Below are positions 27,375 through 35,711 of a stretch of DNA of 64,000 nt, piece by piece. Below the pieces are notes generated by a model, which saw only the letters and a list, made by a program, of their open reading frames with translations, was not told the DNA's origin and did not search any database. Position numbers and translations under genes: made by a program. Every line of letters starts with the position of its first letter. The first letter of the stretch is position 1. Location: NCBI RefSeq assembly GCF_002338065.1, contig NZ_DDHJ01000006.1, positions 1-64,000 on the forward strand, in the 5' to 3' direction. This DNA is from Pseudomonas sp. UBA1879. GTDB taxonomy: Bacteria > Pseudomonadota > Gammaproteobacteria > Pseudomonadales > Pseudomonadaceae.

Positions 27375-27792
27375 GCTCGCTCTCGCTGTTTTAACGCTGC
27401 TTTATGCTCGTTTTTGCTCACTTTAGTGAGCCAGTGCGGATTGTCAAGCATGAAACTTGCTGCCTCCGAGCATAGATAGCGTCTCGAACGAGCAAAAAAA
27501 TGTCGATCAGGTGGCGTCGGGGATTACGGCGGGGACTGGCTACGTATCGGCGGAGGAATATTTTTCGAGCACTCTTTTCATTTATCAGTTTGCTCGTCAA
27601 CATACCGACGATTAATGAAAGAGGGCCAAAATCATCGATGAGAATGATATTGCTTCCCAACTTTCGTCTTTCCATCGAGATGGAATACAGACTTGCGGAC
27701 TTACTGTCATCGCCAGCGTTGATATTGAATTGATATTAACTTCCGGTGATGGTTTTTAACGTTATCTCACTCTTGGTTTCAGGATAAACGCG
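27375..27792. other. Intergenic region with candidate operator
   Basis: The gap holds the promoter of the family 3 hydrolase and that of the lipoprotein gene. Apart from the palindrome at 27417-27432 it contains an AT-rich stretch (27540-27740) with no family-like frame. Confidence 0.45.
27417..27432. promoter_or_regulatory. Palindrome upstream of the family 3 hydrolase, candidate operator
   Basis: GCTCAC-TTTA-GTGAGC is a perfect 6-bp inverted repeat 43 bases upstream of the start codon. TTTTTGCTC runs into it (27412-27420) and its reverse complement GAGCAAAAA occurs again near 27491. The arrangement fits a repressor site (for instance DeoR or LacI type), but no linked regulator gene is present. 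Confidence 0.5.
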
Positions 27793-28128
27793 ATGCGTCT
27801 TTTGCTGCTGACGACTGTGCTGGCCGTGTCCCTTTCCGGCTGTGGCTCCACCCCCAATAACCCCTCGGTGGATCTGGAAACCGCCAAGGCTCCTGGAGAG
27901 TACGCGCAGTGCGTATTTCCCAAGTGGCAGCAGATCAAACCGGAAACCACCATGACCGAAGGCAAAAACCACATTAAGTTGCTGGTCTCCAGCAAAGTGT
28001 CGCAAGACGATATTCTCGAAGTGTTCAAAGGCAACCCCAATACCCGGGTGTTCCTGTATCAGCGTGCCCCCCTCGCTGCCGCATTTGGCCGCAGTGCACT
28101 GGAAAAAGCCGCTCGGGAATGTTTGTAA
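27793..28128 (+). CDS. Small lipoprotein of unknown function
   Basis: The product is 111 residues. The N-terminus has a lipoprotein signal with lipobox LSGC (Cys17), followed by Gly, which does not suggest inner-membrane retention, so the outer membrane is likely. The mature part has two further cysteines (QCVFPKW and ARECL) that could form a disulfide, and HIKLLVSSKVSQDDILEVF suggests an alpha/beta fold. AGGA lies nine bases before the ATG. The function is not recognised. Confidence 0.82.
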   Translation: MRLLLLTTVLAVSLSGCGSTPNNPSVDLETAKAPGEYAQCVFPKWQQIKPETTMTEGKNHIKLLVSSKVSQDDILEVFKGNPNTRVFLYQRAPLAAAFGRSALEKAARECL

Positions 28129-28257
28129 GTCATGTCTGACCGCTGACACGCGCGCATGTCCAACGGTGCAATCGGGATGAACTTTCGTTTTCGCAGTTCC
28201 CTCTGAGAACCGACACGTCCGAATTATCGGGCATGACTTTCACTCAGAGGCATCATC

Positions 28258-28821
28258 ATGAGCACGACACTGAACGGCAAAAAAGTCCTGATCATTACGT
28301 CGAACAAGGGTATTGAGCGCGATGAACTGCTCAAGCCACTGGAGGCACTGAAGGGCATGGGCGCGACGGTCACTCACGCCACGATCGACGGCGGCGACGC
28401 CCAGACAGTGCTGCAGGACACCGACAAAGACATCAGCGTGACTTCGGACACCCGCCTGGCGGGCTTGTCGGCAGATCAATTCGATGCGCTGGTCATTCCA
28501 GGCGGCACGGTCAATGCCGACACCCTGCGTCAAGACACCGATGCCCAGCGTCTGGTCAAGGCTTTCGCCGACGCCGGTAAAACCGTCGCCGCCATTTGCC
28601 ATGGCCCTTGGGTGCTGATTGACGCTGGCGTCGTGGAAGGCAAAACCCTCACGTCCTACCCAAGCGTGCGAACAGACCTGCTCAACGCCAAGGCTGCCGA
28701 CTGGGTCGATGCCGAGGTCAAGCAATGCGGGGCGAATGGCTGGACACTGATCACCTCGCGCACCCCGGATGACTTGCCGGCGTTCAACGAAGCCATCGGC
28801 AAAGCGTTGCTCGAGGCATGA
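28258..28821 (+). CDS. DJ-1/PfpI family protein (YraA/YhbO-like)
   Basis: The product is 187 residues. Cys114 in AAICHGPW is the nucleophile elbow, His115 follows, and Glu in GIERDEL near 20 matches the partner acid; FDALVIPGG near 77 is the family strand. Members have been described as stress-related deglycases, hydrolases or chaperones, with debate over the activity. AGAGG seven bases before the ATG supports the start. It is a single-gene unit followed by a long hairpin. Confidence 0.9.
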   Translation: MSTTLNGKKVLIITSNKGIERDELLKPLEALKGMGATVTHATIDGGDAQTVLQDTDKDISVTSDTRLAGLSADQFDALVIPGGTVNADTLRQDTDAQRLVKAFADAGKTVAAICHGPWVLIDAGVVEGKTLTSYPSVRTDLLNAKAADWVDAEVKQCGANGWTLITSRTPDDLPAFNEAIGKALLEA

Positions 28822-29157
28822 TGCCTGTCGCTTGAGGCTGGTTATGAAGCCTTATGGCAAAACGCACCGACGCCGCTGTTGAAGCGGCGTCGGTGCGTCC
28901 AGAAGATGAGTAACCCCGGCGGAAGACAGCGACGTACAGTCCGCCAGGGGAGTCTCGCACTCGGCGGGTATGAGCGATTGCTGGGCAAGGAATTCAATCG
29001 TTTTACGGTTTTTGCGTTAAGTTAAAAGGCTGTGAAAAGCCTCGTTTGACGACAGTCTGTCTTCGAAAACGAAAATACTTGCAACCAATGTTTCTTCGGC
29101 TACGTCGACATGGAAAGGCCCACGCGATGACCGCGGGCGCCGAGACGAGACTCGCCC
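28822..29157. other. Intergenic region before the glycosyltransferase gene
   Basis: After the hairpin at 28862-28898 this 336-base gap has no gene. A small stem AGGCT-GTGAAA-AGCCT occurs near 29026-29041. No strong promoter boxes were recognised. Confidence 0.4.
28862..28898. terminator. Perfect 16-bp hairpin, terminator-like
   Basis: ACGCACCGACGCCGCT (28862-28877) pairs perfectly with 28883-28898 around a GTTGA loop, 40 bases after the PfpI stop codon. No T-run follows on either strand, so it could be a stability stem or a rho-dependent end rather than a classical terminator. Confidence 0.6.
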
Positions 29158-29823
29158 ATGATCGGAATCATTGTCCCCGCGCACAACGAAGAACTTTTTC
29201 TGGATGACTGCATCAAGTCGCTCGTGGCATCCGCCCACCACGCAGACCTGCACGGCGAGGCCGTGGAGATTCTGATCGTGCTCGACGACTGCTCTGACGG
29301 TTCGTTGCAAATCGCCCGCGAGCACAGCGTCAATGTGCATGTGTGCGCGCACCGCAACGTCGGCATGACCCGCGCCGCAGGCGCCCAGTGGATGCTGGAT
29401 CGCGGCGCCCGCTGGCTGGCGTTTACCGACGCGGACACGGTCGTGCCCTATGCATGGTTGGCTGAGCAGGTGGCGGTGGAGGCCGATGCGGTGTGCGGCA
29501 TTGTGCAGGTGGATGACTGGTCCGAACATGCACCCCAGGTGCGTGAACGTTATGACGCACTGTATCGCCCGGTGGACGATCATCGGCACATCCACGGCGC
29601 GAACCTGGGTGTCTCGTCTGAGGCGTACCTTAGAGCGGGCGGGTTCAAGGCGCTGGCGGCCCACGAGGATGTGCACCTGGTCGCCGACCTTGAAAGGATC
29701 GGCGCCCGCATTGTCTGGACCGCGCGCAACAGTGTAACTACCAGCGCGCGCAAACATTGTCGCTGCAAGGAAGGATTTGGCGATTATCTGAGTTCACTGG
29801 CGACTCAAACGTTGTTGGGCTAA
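29158..29823 (+). CDS. Family 2 glycosyltransferase
   Basis: The product is 221 residues, a bare GT-A domain with no membrane helix. IIVPAHNEE at the start, DDCSDGS (43-49), the DxD motif TDADT (Asp91, Asp93) and HED in AAHEDVHLV near 178 are the GT2 landmarks. The RBS is poor. Proteins of this type occur elsewhere beside the same acyl-CoA dehydrogenase/PIG-L/NodS-like genes that lie 3.5 kb downstream here, so a shared pathway is possible; here they are separated by mntH and copper genes. Donor and acceptor are unknown. Confidence 0.85.
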   Translation: MIGIIVPAHNEELFLDDCIKSLVASAHHADLHGEAVEILIVLDDCSDGSLQIAREHSVNVHVCAHRNVGMTRAAGAQWMLDRGARWLAFTDADTVVPYAWLAEQVAVEADAVCGIVQVDDWSEHAPQVRERYDALYRPVDDHRHIHGANLGVSSEAYLRAGGFKALAAHEDVHLVADLERIGARIVWTARNSVTTSARKHCRCKEGFGDYLSSLATQTLLG

Positions 29824-29909
29824 CCCCCATCACGCGTGCGGCCTGAACCTCACCTTGGGGGTTGCAGCTGCACGCGCAGCTACTTCATCTCTTGGCGGGA
29901 TCGCAATCG

Positions 29910-31238
29910 ATGCAACCCTTTAAAAACCGGGCCAACCCTGGCGACGACACGCTGGGCGGCGGCATGCCCAGCGCCAGCGTTGCCATGCCCACCTCCAGTA
30001 ACTGGTTCAAGCGCCTGCTGGCGTTCACCGGGCCAGGCTACATGGTCGCAGTGGGCTATATGGACCCCGGCAATTGGGCCACCGATCTGGCGGGTGGCTC
30101 GCAGTTTGGCTACATGCTGCTGTCGGTCATCCTGTTATCCAACCTCATGGCCATCGTGCTGCAAGCCCTGTCGGCCCGTTTGGGCATCGCCACCGGCTGG
30201 GACCTCGCGCGGGCCTGTCGCGAGCGATATAGCCGACCTGTGTGTATCGCTTTGTGGGTGGCGTGTGAGACCGCGATCATTGCCTGTGATCTGGCGGAAG
30301 TGATCGGCACCGCCATTGCGCTGAATCTGCTGTTCGGCATCCCGCTGGTCTGGGGCTCGGTGATTTCGGCCATCGACGTCTTTCTGATCTTCCTGCTGAT
30401 GGGCCGAGGCTTCCGGGCGCTGGAAGCGTTCGTCATCGCCCTGCTGCTGATTATCTTTGGCTGCTTCGCCATTCAGATGGTGCTGGCGCGTCCGGACATG
30501 GCCGAGCTGTTCGCCGGGTTCATTCCCAAGGCAGAAATCGTGACCAATCCGGCCGCCCTTTATCTGGCCATTGGCATCATTGGCGCAACGGTAATGCCAC
30601 ACAATCTGTACCTGCATTCCTCCATCGTCCAGACACGTGCCTACCCGCGCACCGACGAAGGCCGACGCATCGGCTTGCGCTGGTCGGTCACCGACAGCAC
30701 CATCGCCCTGACCTTGGCGCTGTTCGTCAACGCCGCGATCCTGATCACGGCCGCTACCGTATTTCACAAGGCCGGCAAGACCGATGTCGTGGAAATCGAA
30801 CAGGCCTATCACCTGCTGTCGCCGATGCTGGGCGTCGGGATCGCTTCGGCGTTATTCGCCATTGCGCTGCTGGCCTCTGGCATCAACTCGACCGTGACCG
30901 CGACCCTGGCCGGGCAGATCGTCATGGAAGGGTTTCTCAAGTTGAAGCTGCCAGGCTGGGTCCGACGGGTGCTGACCCGAGGCCTGGCGATCATTCCGGT
31001 GATTGTGGTCACCAGCATTTACGGCTCGGAAGGCACGGCCAAGTTGCTGGTGTTAAGCCAAGTGATCCTGTCCATGCAGCTGCCGTTCGCCATCGTGCCA
31101 TTGGTGCGGTTCGTGTCCGATCGTCAGCTGATGGGGAGTCTGGTGACAGGGCCGGTGCTGACCGCCGTGGCGTGGGCGATCACGTTGCTGATCATCGGTT
31201 TGAACGGGGTGTTGCTGGTGGGGATGTTCGGGGCGTGA
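29910..31238 (+). CDS. mntH: Nramp-type divalent metal (Mn2+/Fe2+):H+ symporter
   Basis: Imports Mn2+ (and Fe2+) with protons across the inner membrane. The product is 442 residues with eleven or so membrane helices. The metal-site motifs are DPGNW (Asp52, Asn55) in helix 1 and MPHN (229-232) in helix 6, both intact. The ATG at 29910 has GGGA about ten bases upstream; a start 16 codons earlier adds no family match. An AACCCCCA/TTGGGGGTT inverted pair (29822-29829, 29855-29863) separates it from the glycosyltransferase gene. No MntR box was recognised. Confidence 0.93.
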   Translation: MQPFKNRANPGDDTLGGGMPSASVAMPTSSNWFKRLLAFTGPGYMVAVGYMDPGNWATDLAGGSQFGYMLLSVILLSNLMAIVLQALSARLGIATGWDLARACRERYSRPVCIALWVACETAIIACDLAEVIGTAIALNLLFGIPLVWGSVISAIDVFLIFLLMGRGFRALEAFVIALLLIIFGCFAIQMVLARPDMAELFAGFIPKAEIVTNPAALYLAIGIIGATVMPHNLYLHSSIVQTRAYPRTDEGRRIGLRWSVTDSTIALTLALFVNAAILITAATVFHKAGKTDVVEIEQAYHLLSPMLGVGIASALFAIALLASGINSTVTATLAGQIVMEGFLKLKLPGWVRRVLTRGLAIIPVIVVTSIYGSEGTAKLLVLSQVILSMQLPFAIVPLVRFVSDRQLMGSLVTGPVLTAVAWAITLLIIGLNGVLLVGMFGA

Positions 31239-31289
31239 ATGGCTGGGATGCGGGCGTGTCTCGCTGATTCGTGGTGGCACAGCTGACGT

Positions 31290-31467
31290 CTTCGCGGCCG
31301 TCGTGCCTCCGGCGGCTCCTACGGGATCAGGGGCAGCTGCGGGATATGCGTTTGATGGGTCAGGTTGGGCGCGGGCTCGCTGGCGAATGATGGGGCTGGG
31401 ACATGAGATCAGCGTCCGACCCGTGGGATCTCTGTAGGAGACGCCGGAGGCACGACGGCAGCGATGG
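31290..31467. repeat. REPIN, family A
   Basis: The left arm at 31290-31325 and right arm at 31432-31467 are inverted copies with core GTCGTGCCTCCGGCGGC, spaced by about 106 bases of unrelated sequence. It lies between the convergent mntH and PCuAC genes, where it may also act as a terminator. Confidence 0.85.
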
Positions 31468-31515
31468 CGGGGGGCGGCCGGCACCGGTGCTTTTGACCGG
31501 TGCCGCTCTCTTGTA

Positions 31516-32007
31516 TCAGTGACTCGCGCCGTGCTCGTGGTTCATGTCCATGCTCTCGGCCATGGTGCGCGCCGGCGCATCGACCTGCACGGTTTCACGT
31601 TCTCCCTTGGCGTTCTCAACGGTCAGCGTCAATGGCACGTGATCGCCTTCCTTGATCTGCCCCACCAACCCCATGAGCATCACGTGGTAACCATTCGGCT
31701 CGAGCGCCACGGTCTTGCCCGCGGGTAGCGGCACAGCATCCACAGGCCCCATGCGCATGACATCGTCGGTCATGCTCATTTCGTGAACCTGCACATGGGT
31801 CGCCGCAGGTGAGGCAACGCCCACCAGCTTGCTGTCGGTGTCAGCCGTGATGCGCATGAACGCGCCGGACGACGGTTGCCCCGGCACGCTGGTGCGAACC
31901 CAAGGGTCTTCAACCCGGGTTTGTGCCACCGCCGACAGGCTGATACCCGCCAGCAACGAAACAGTCAACGCTCGGCACAACGCCGGCTTGCGAAACAGAA
32001 CAGTCAT
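31516..32007 (-). CDS. PCu(A)C-type periplasmic copper chaperone
   Basis: Delivers Cu(I) in the periplasm, often to cytochrome oxidase through SCO proteins. The product is 163 residues with a signal peptide ending near AVA-Q (residue 29). The family motif H-M-x10-M-x21-H-x-M is exact: His75, Met86, His108, Met110. The C-terminal tail MAESMDMNHEHGASH is Met/His-rich and may bind more copper. The ATG overlaps the SCO stop by one base (TGATG), so the two are coupled. With DUF2946 and SCO upstream it forms a copper-delivery operon. Confidence 0.92.
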   Translation of the reverse strand: MTVLFRKPALCRALTVSLLAGISLSAVAQTRVEDPWVRTSVPGQPSSGAFMRITADTDSKLVGVASPAATHVQVHEMSMTDDVMRMGPVDAVPLPAGKTVALEPNGYHVMLMGLVGQIKEGDHVPLTLTVENAKGERETVQVDAPARTMAESMDMNHEHGASH

Positions 32008-32615
32008 CAGCAGACCTCCATGACAGTGAGCAGGTCTTCGGCACATTGCTTGGCGGTCAGCGAAGGGCCGAGACCCAGGCGCAGATTGCCGCGCGTGTCG
32101 AACACATAACTGGTAGCGGTGTGGGACATGGTGTACGTGTCGCCAATCGGCACCTTTTCGTAGAACACCCCAAATTCCTTGGCGACCTGTTGCGTCTGCT
32201 CCGGCGTGCCGCGCAAGGCGACGAAACCGGGGTCGAACTGCTTGACGTAGGCGTCGAGGATTTCCGGCGTGTCACGCTCGGGATCGACGCTGATGAAGAT
32301 CACCTGCATGATCTTGCCCTCCTCGCCCATGAGCTTCTTCGCCTGCGCCGCCCGCGCCAGCGCCGTTGGGCACACAGAGGGGCACTGGGTAAAACCGAAG
32401 AACACCACCGGCATCAGCCCGCGAAAGCTCGACAGGGTCTTGGTCTCACCTTGGGTATCGGTGAGTTTGAAGGTACGGCCCATGATCTTGTTGCTCAGGT
32501 CCTTGCCGTATTTGAAGTCCAGGGCAGTGGTCGAACCGTCACAACCTGCGAGCAGGCCCAGTCCCAGAATGCCCATGCCGGTCATCACCTGACGGCGGGT
32601 CAATAAATCTTTCAT
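32007..32615 (-). CDS. SCO1/SenC/PrrC family copper-binding thioredoxin-fold lipoprotein
   Basis: Acts in copper insertion into cytochrome c oxidase CuA or in redox control. The product is 202 residues. A lipobox LLAGC gives Cys25 as lipid site, and the thioredoxin fold has CPSVC (Cys78, Cys82) plus distal His165 in MSHTATSY, the three copper ligands. AGAGAG ten bases before the ATG supports the start. It is followed by the PCuAC gene with a TGATG junction, so expression of both is linked. Confidence 0.92.
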   Translation of the reverse strand: MKDLLTRRQVMTGMGILGLGLLAGCDGSTTALDFKYGKDLSNKIMGRTFKLTDTQGETKTLSSFRGLMPVVFFGFTQCPSVCPTALARAAQAKKLMGEEGKIMQVIFISVDPERDTPEILDAYVKQFDPGFVALRGTPEQTQQVAKEFGVFYEKVPIGDTYTMSHTATSYVFDTRGNLRLGLGPSLTAKQCAEDLLTVMEVC

Positions 32616-32727
32616 CTGACGAACTCTCTGAAGCGGCCAGCGTCGGAGCCAGCCTTTGATCACCCTTTTCGAATGCCTGTCGGCAGGCAGGGTGACACCC
32701 ATCGGTACGCGAGTATGGCACGCCGGT

Positions 32728-33105
32728 TCAGGGCGCTTGGGGAGACAGACCGGGCAGGTTGAGTCGGGGCGGTTTTCGCAGCGGATGGTTGGCGCGGTGG
32801 ACGCGCGTGGGCGAACGGCGGGCGATCCAGCCCAGACCGACGAAGAACAGCAGCGACAGCGCGAGGGTGCCTGCGAAGGCGCAATCGGCCATGGACAGCT
32901 TCATCAGCTGAGCGTGTTCACCCAACTGCGCCATGTCCACGTGACCGGCCGAATCCGGCGACGAGCCACAGTCCATGCCGACGGTGACCTCGTTGAACGC
33001 CCGCAGCATCTGGCCATGGCTCAGGCAGCACACCAGTCCGCTGAACAGGATGAGGCCGTACAGCATCCAGGCGATGAAGGATTGGTGGGTTCGGACGAAT
33101 TTCAT
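32728..33105 (-). CDS. DUF2946-like membrane protein, copper operon
   Basis: The product is 125 residues with two hydrophobic segments: about 8-31 (SFIAWMLYGLILFSGLVCC) and 77-95 (FAGTLALSLLFFVGL). The middle is periplasm-facing in the simplest model and has several His, Met, Cys and Asp residues. DUF2946 proteins are common next to copper-uptake and SCO genes in Proteobacteria, and the gene lies 112 bases upstream of the SCO gene, same strand. Function is not known; a metal relay is plausible inference. The RBS is weak. Confidence 0.78.
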   Translation of the reverse strand: MKFVRTHQSFIAWMLYGLILFSGLVCCLSHGQMLRAFNEVTVGMDCGSSPDSAGHVDMAQLGEHAQLMKLSMADCAFAGTLALSLLFFVGLGWIARRSPTRVHRANHPLRKPPRLNLPGLSPQAP

Positions 33106-33291
33106 GGGGCGCCATTCTACATCGTTGCCCCTCTTCACATGGATCGGGGTCGGCTTGTCAGGTGCGACAAAACCGCGCAGGGCCGATGGCCAGCAAATTG
33201 TTTGAACCCCGCCCCGCCCAAGCTGCCGAACTCCCTATACAACCCGCTCACGTCGGGTCGGGCAATTACGGTTTTCTGGAGCATTTCATTC

Positions 33292-34323
33292 ATGGGCAAT
33301 GACGCACAAGGGATTGACGCGGTGCTGGCTGACTTTGCGCGCCGCCCCAACGGGCCGATGGTGGACGATCGCCTGCGGGATGCCATGAGCCTGTGCATTG
33401 AGCGCGGCCTTGATGATCTGCCGATGCCGGGCGGCGGACAGACCCTGTTGCGCTGGCAGAGCCTGGCGGCAGTGGGCGGCATCGATCTGGCGTTGCTCAA
33501 GCTGTACGAAGGTCACACCGATGCGTTGGCGATTCTGCACGAACTTTCCAGCGCACCTTTCGCGGAGACCGGCATTTGGGGCGTATGGGCCGCCGAGCCA
33601 CCTTCAGCGCGGGTGACGGTCAGTCAACGGAACGGCGACGAGGTCAGGCTTGATGGACGCAAGGCTTGGTGCTCCGGCGCGCAGCAGATCGATTACGCAC
33701 TGATCACCGCCTGGACAGCCGATGATCAGCCGCAATTGGTCGCCGTGCGCCTCGATCAACCGGGGGTCAGCATCGACGCCCAAGCCTGGCAGGCCGTAGG
33801 CATGGCCACCACCGCCAGCGTCGATGTGCATTTCGACAACGCGGTCGGCCACTGCGTCGGCGCACCGGAAGCCTACCTATCGCGGCCCGGGTTCTGGCAA
33901 GGCGGCGCCGGGATTGCCGCCGCTTGGTACGGAGCCGCCGTGTCCATTGCCCGCTCTCTTCATCGGCAACGTCAACAGGGCCGTCCCGATCAACATGCCG
34001 ACGCGCACTTGGGCGCAGTGGACGCTGCGCTGTATGGCGCCTCGGCGGCGTTGCGAGCCTGCGCGCAATGGATCGATGCAAACCCCGACGCCGACGCGCG
34101 CTTACCCGTTCAACGGGTCCGGGCACACGTCGAGATGGCGGTGGAGCAGGTTTGTCGGCATGTAGGCCGGGCGCTCGGTGCGACACCCTTTTGTCGCGAT
34201 CCGCATTTCGCCCGACTGGCAGTGGATTTGCCAGTGTTCATTCGTCAAAGCCATGCCGAGCGTGACCTGGCGCATCTGGGCCAGCTGCTGGCCGAACGGG
34301 AATCAGAGGATTGGTCGTTATGA
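33292..34323 (+). CDS. Acyl-CoA dehydrogenase-like flavoprotein, atypical
   Basis: The product is 343 residues, shorter than the usual 380. The middle fits the ACAD beta domain (WGVWAAEPPSARV, LDGRKAWCSGAQQIDYALITA, near 90-140), and the C-terminal half is helical as expected. The usual catalytic Glu and the FAD-binding GGxGY motif are not evident, so the substrate may not be a simple acyl-CoA. It opens a three-gene overlapping run (ATGA with the PIG-L gene). A TGGAG lies 11 bases before the ATG; the frame is open further upstream but without match. The job is probably oxidation of an unusual acyl or amine intermediate; this is inference. Confidence 0.78.
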   Translation: MGNDAQGIDAVLADFARRPNGPMVDDRLRDAMSLCIERGLDDLPMPGGGQTLLRWQSLAAVGGIDLALLKLYEGHTDALAILHELSSAPFAETGIWGVWAAEPPSARVTVSQRNGDEVRLDGRKAWCSGAQQIDYALITAWTADDQPQLVAVRLDQPGVSIDAQAWQAVGMATTASVDVHFDNAVGHCVGAPEAYLSRPGFWQGGAGIAAAWYGAAVSIARSLHRQRQQGRPDQHADAHLGAVDAALYGASAALRACAQWIDANPDADARLPVQRVRAHVEMAVEQVCRHVGRALGATPFCRDPHFARLAVDLPVFIRQSHAERDLAHLGQLLAERESEDWSL

Positions 34324-35081
34324 GTCAAGCGCAACCCTTTGGGGTGCAGGGTACGCCGTTGAGCGAATGGCAACGCAGCACGGCCTTGCGCGGTGCGCAG
34401 CCGATCAGCGCAGAGGCCTTGGTGCCTCCCGGGGCGCGATTGGTGGTGCTGGCCCCTCATCCTGATGATGAAGTGCTGGCGTGCGGAGGCCTGCTGGCCG
34501 CGATGGCGGATCGGCAGCAGGACATTCAGCTGATTTCGGTCACTGATGGCGAAGGCAGCCATCCCGGTTCGAGCCAATGGCCCGAAGCCCGCCTGCGCGC
34601 GCAGCGTCGGCAAGAAAGCGAATACGCCCTCGCCGCCCTCGGCCTTGATGCTGCGCGCATCAGCTGGCATCGGCTAGACCTGACCGATGGCGGGGTCGCC
34701 GATAACGCAGAAGCATTGATTGCGCTGCTGAGCGAAGACTTGCGCCCAAGTGATGTGCTGCTCAGTACGTGGCGGCACGACGGCCATTGTGACCACGAAG
34801 CCGTGGGCCACTGCGCGGCACAGGCCGCCGCCAGCACCGGGGCGACACTTGTGGAAGTCCCCATCTGGGCCTGGCATTGGGCTGAGCCCAACGACCCGCG
34901 CATCCCATGGGAGCAGGCGCGCAAGCTGACGCTGAGCGACGACCAATTGGCGCGCAAACGTCGCGCGATCACCTGCCACGCCAGCCAGTTGCAAACCGAC
35001 ACCAGCACCGGCGCTTTGCCGGTACTGGACGCCATCACCCTGGAGCGTCTGCTTCAGCCTTTCGAACTGGTGTTTCTGTGA
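34320..35081 (+). CDS. PIG-L family zinc deacetylase
   Basis: The product is 253 residues. LAPHPDDE (His47, Asp49, Asp50, Glu51) is the zinc/base motif, and HDGHCDHEAVG near 155 holds the second His ligand. Members de-N-acetylate GlcNAc-derived molecules (GlcNAc-PI, mycothiol and bacillithiol precursors, lincosamides). It has a 30-residue N-terminal extension. It overlaps the dehydrogenase gene by ATGA and the methyltransferase gene by GTGA, so three enzymes are made together. Substrate unknown. Confidence 0.87.
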   Translation: MSQAQPFGVQGTPLSEWQRSTALRGAQPISAEALVPPGARLVVLAPHPDDEVLACGGLLAAMADRQQDIQLISVTDGEGSHPGSSQWPEARLRAQRRQESEYALAALGLDAARISWHRLDLTDGGVADNAEALIALLSEDLRPSDVLLSTWRHDGHCDHEAVGHCAAQAAASTGATLVEVPIWAWHWAEPNDPRIPWEQARKLTLSDDQLARKRRAITCHASQLQTDTSTGALPVLDAITLERLLQPFELVFL

Positions 35082-35689
35082 GCGTCTCTGTTGATTACTT
35101 CGATGAACTGTTCGCGGAAAACGACGACCCATGGGCCTTTCGCACCCGTTGGTATGAGCAGCGCAAACGCGACCTGACCCTCGCCGCCCTGCCCCGCCAG
35201 CGCTATGAGCGGGTTTTTGAGCCCGGCTGTGCCAATGGCGAATTGAGCCTGCGTCTGGCCCATCGTTGTGACGAGATCGTGTGCATGGACATGAGCACTC
35301 GCGCAGTCGAACTGGCGCGTCAACGCCTGGCGCCGTTCCCTCGCGCGACGGTGCATGAGGGGCGTTTGCCGGAAGATTGGCCAGTGGGGTCGTTTGACTT
35401 GATCGTGGTCAGCGAATGGGCGTACTACCTCGCGCCTGAACAGTTCGCCCGCGTCATCGAGCGCCTCGTCGCCAGCCTCACCGCCAACGGCGCCGTGCTC
35501 GCCTGCCACTGGCTGCACCCGATTGAAGGCTGCCCAATGGTAGGACGTGAAGCTCACGCCTTGCTCGATGAGCAGCTGAAGATGCACCGAACGTTGCGGC
35601 ACGAGGAAAAGGACTTTTTGCTTGAGATGTGGAGCAAACAGCCGGGGGGTATCGATCTGAACGAACAGGTGCTGGACGCGGCGTCCTAA
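35078..35689 (+). CDS. NodS-like SAM-dependent N-methyltransferase
   Basis: The product is 203 residues from a GTG start that overlaps the PIG-L stop (GTGA). YFDELFAENDDPWAFRTRWY at 6-25 is the NodS-family opening, FEPGCANGELSLRLA near 47 is SAM motif I, and DLIVVSEWAYYL near 108 motif II. NodS methylates the free amine of a deacetylated chitin oligomer. A PIG-L deacetylase directly upstream gives the same logic: deacetylate, then methylate (inference). It is the last gene of the trio and no terminator is apparent. Confidence 0.86.
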   Translation: MSVSVDYFDELFAENDDPWAFRTRWYEQRKRDLTLAALPRQRYERVFEPGCANGELSLRLAHRCDEIVCMDMSTRAVELARQRLAPFPRATVHEGRLPEDWPVGSFDLIVVSEWAYYLAPEQFARVIERLVASLTANGAVLACHWLHPIEGCPMVGREAHALLDEQLKMHRTLRHEEKDFLLEMWSKQPGGIDLNEQVLDAAS

Positions 35690-35711
35690 CCCGGCAATCA
35701 CGGGATACCTC

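Noticed and set aside
27500..27733. A 77-residue frame in the AT-rich gap before the lipoprotein gene
   Set aside because: It starts after an A-run without a ribosome site and has unusual codons with no recognisable feature.
29822..29863. AACCCCCA/TTGGGGGTT stem before mntH as an Mn riboswitch
   Set aside because: The conserved yybP-ykoY loops are not present and the region is too short; it is likely a simple hairpin at the end of the glycosyltransferase gene.
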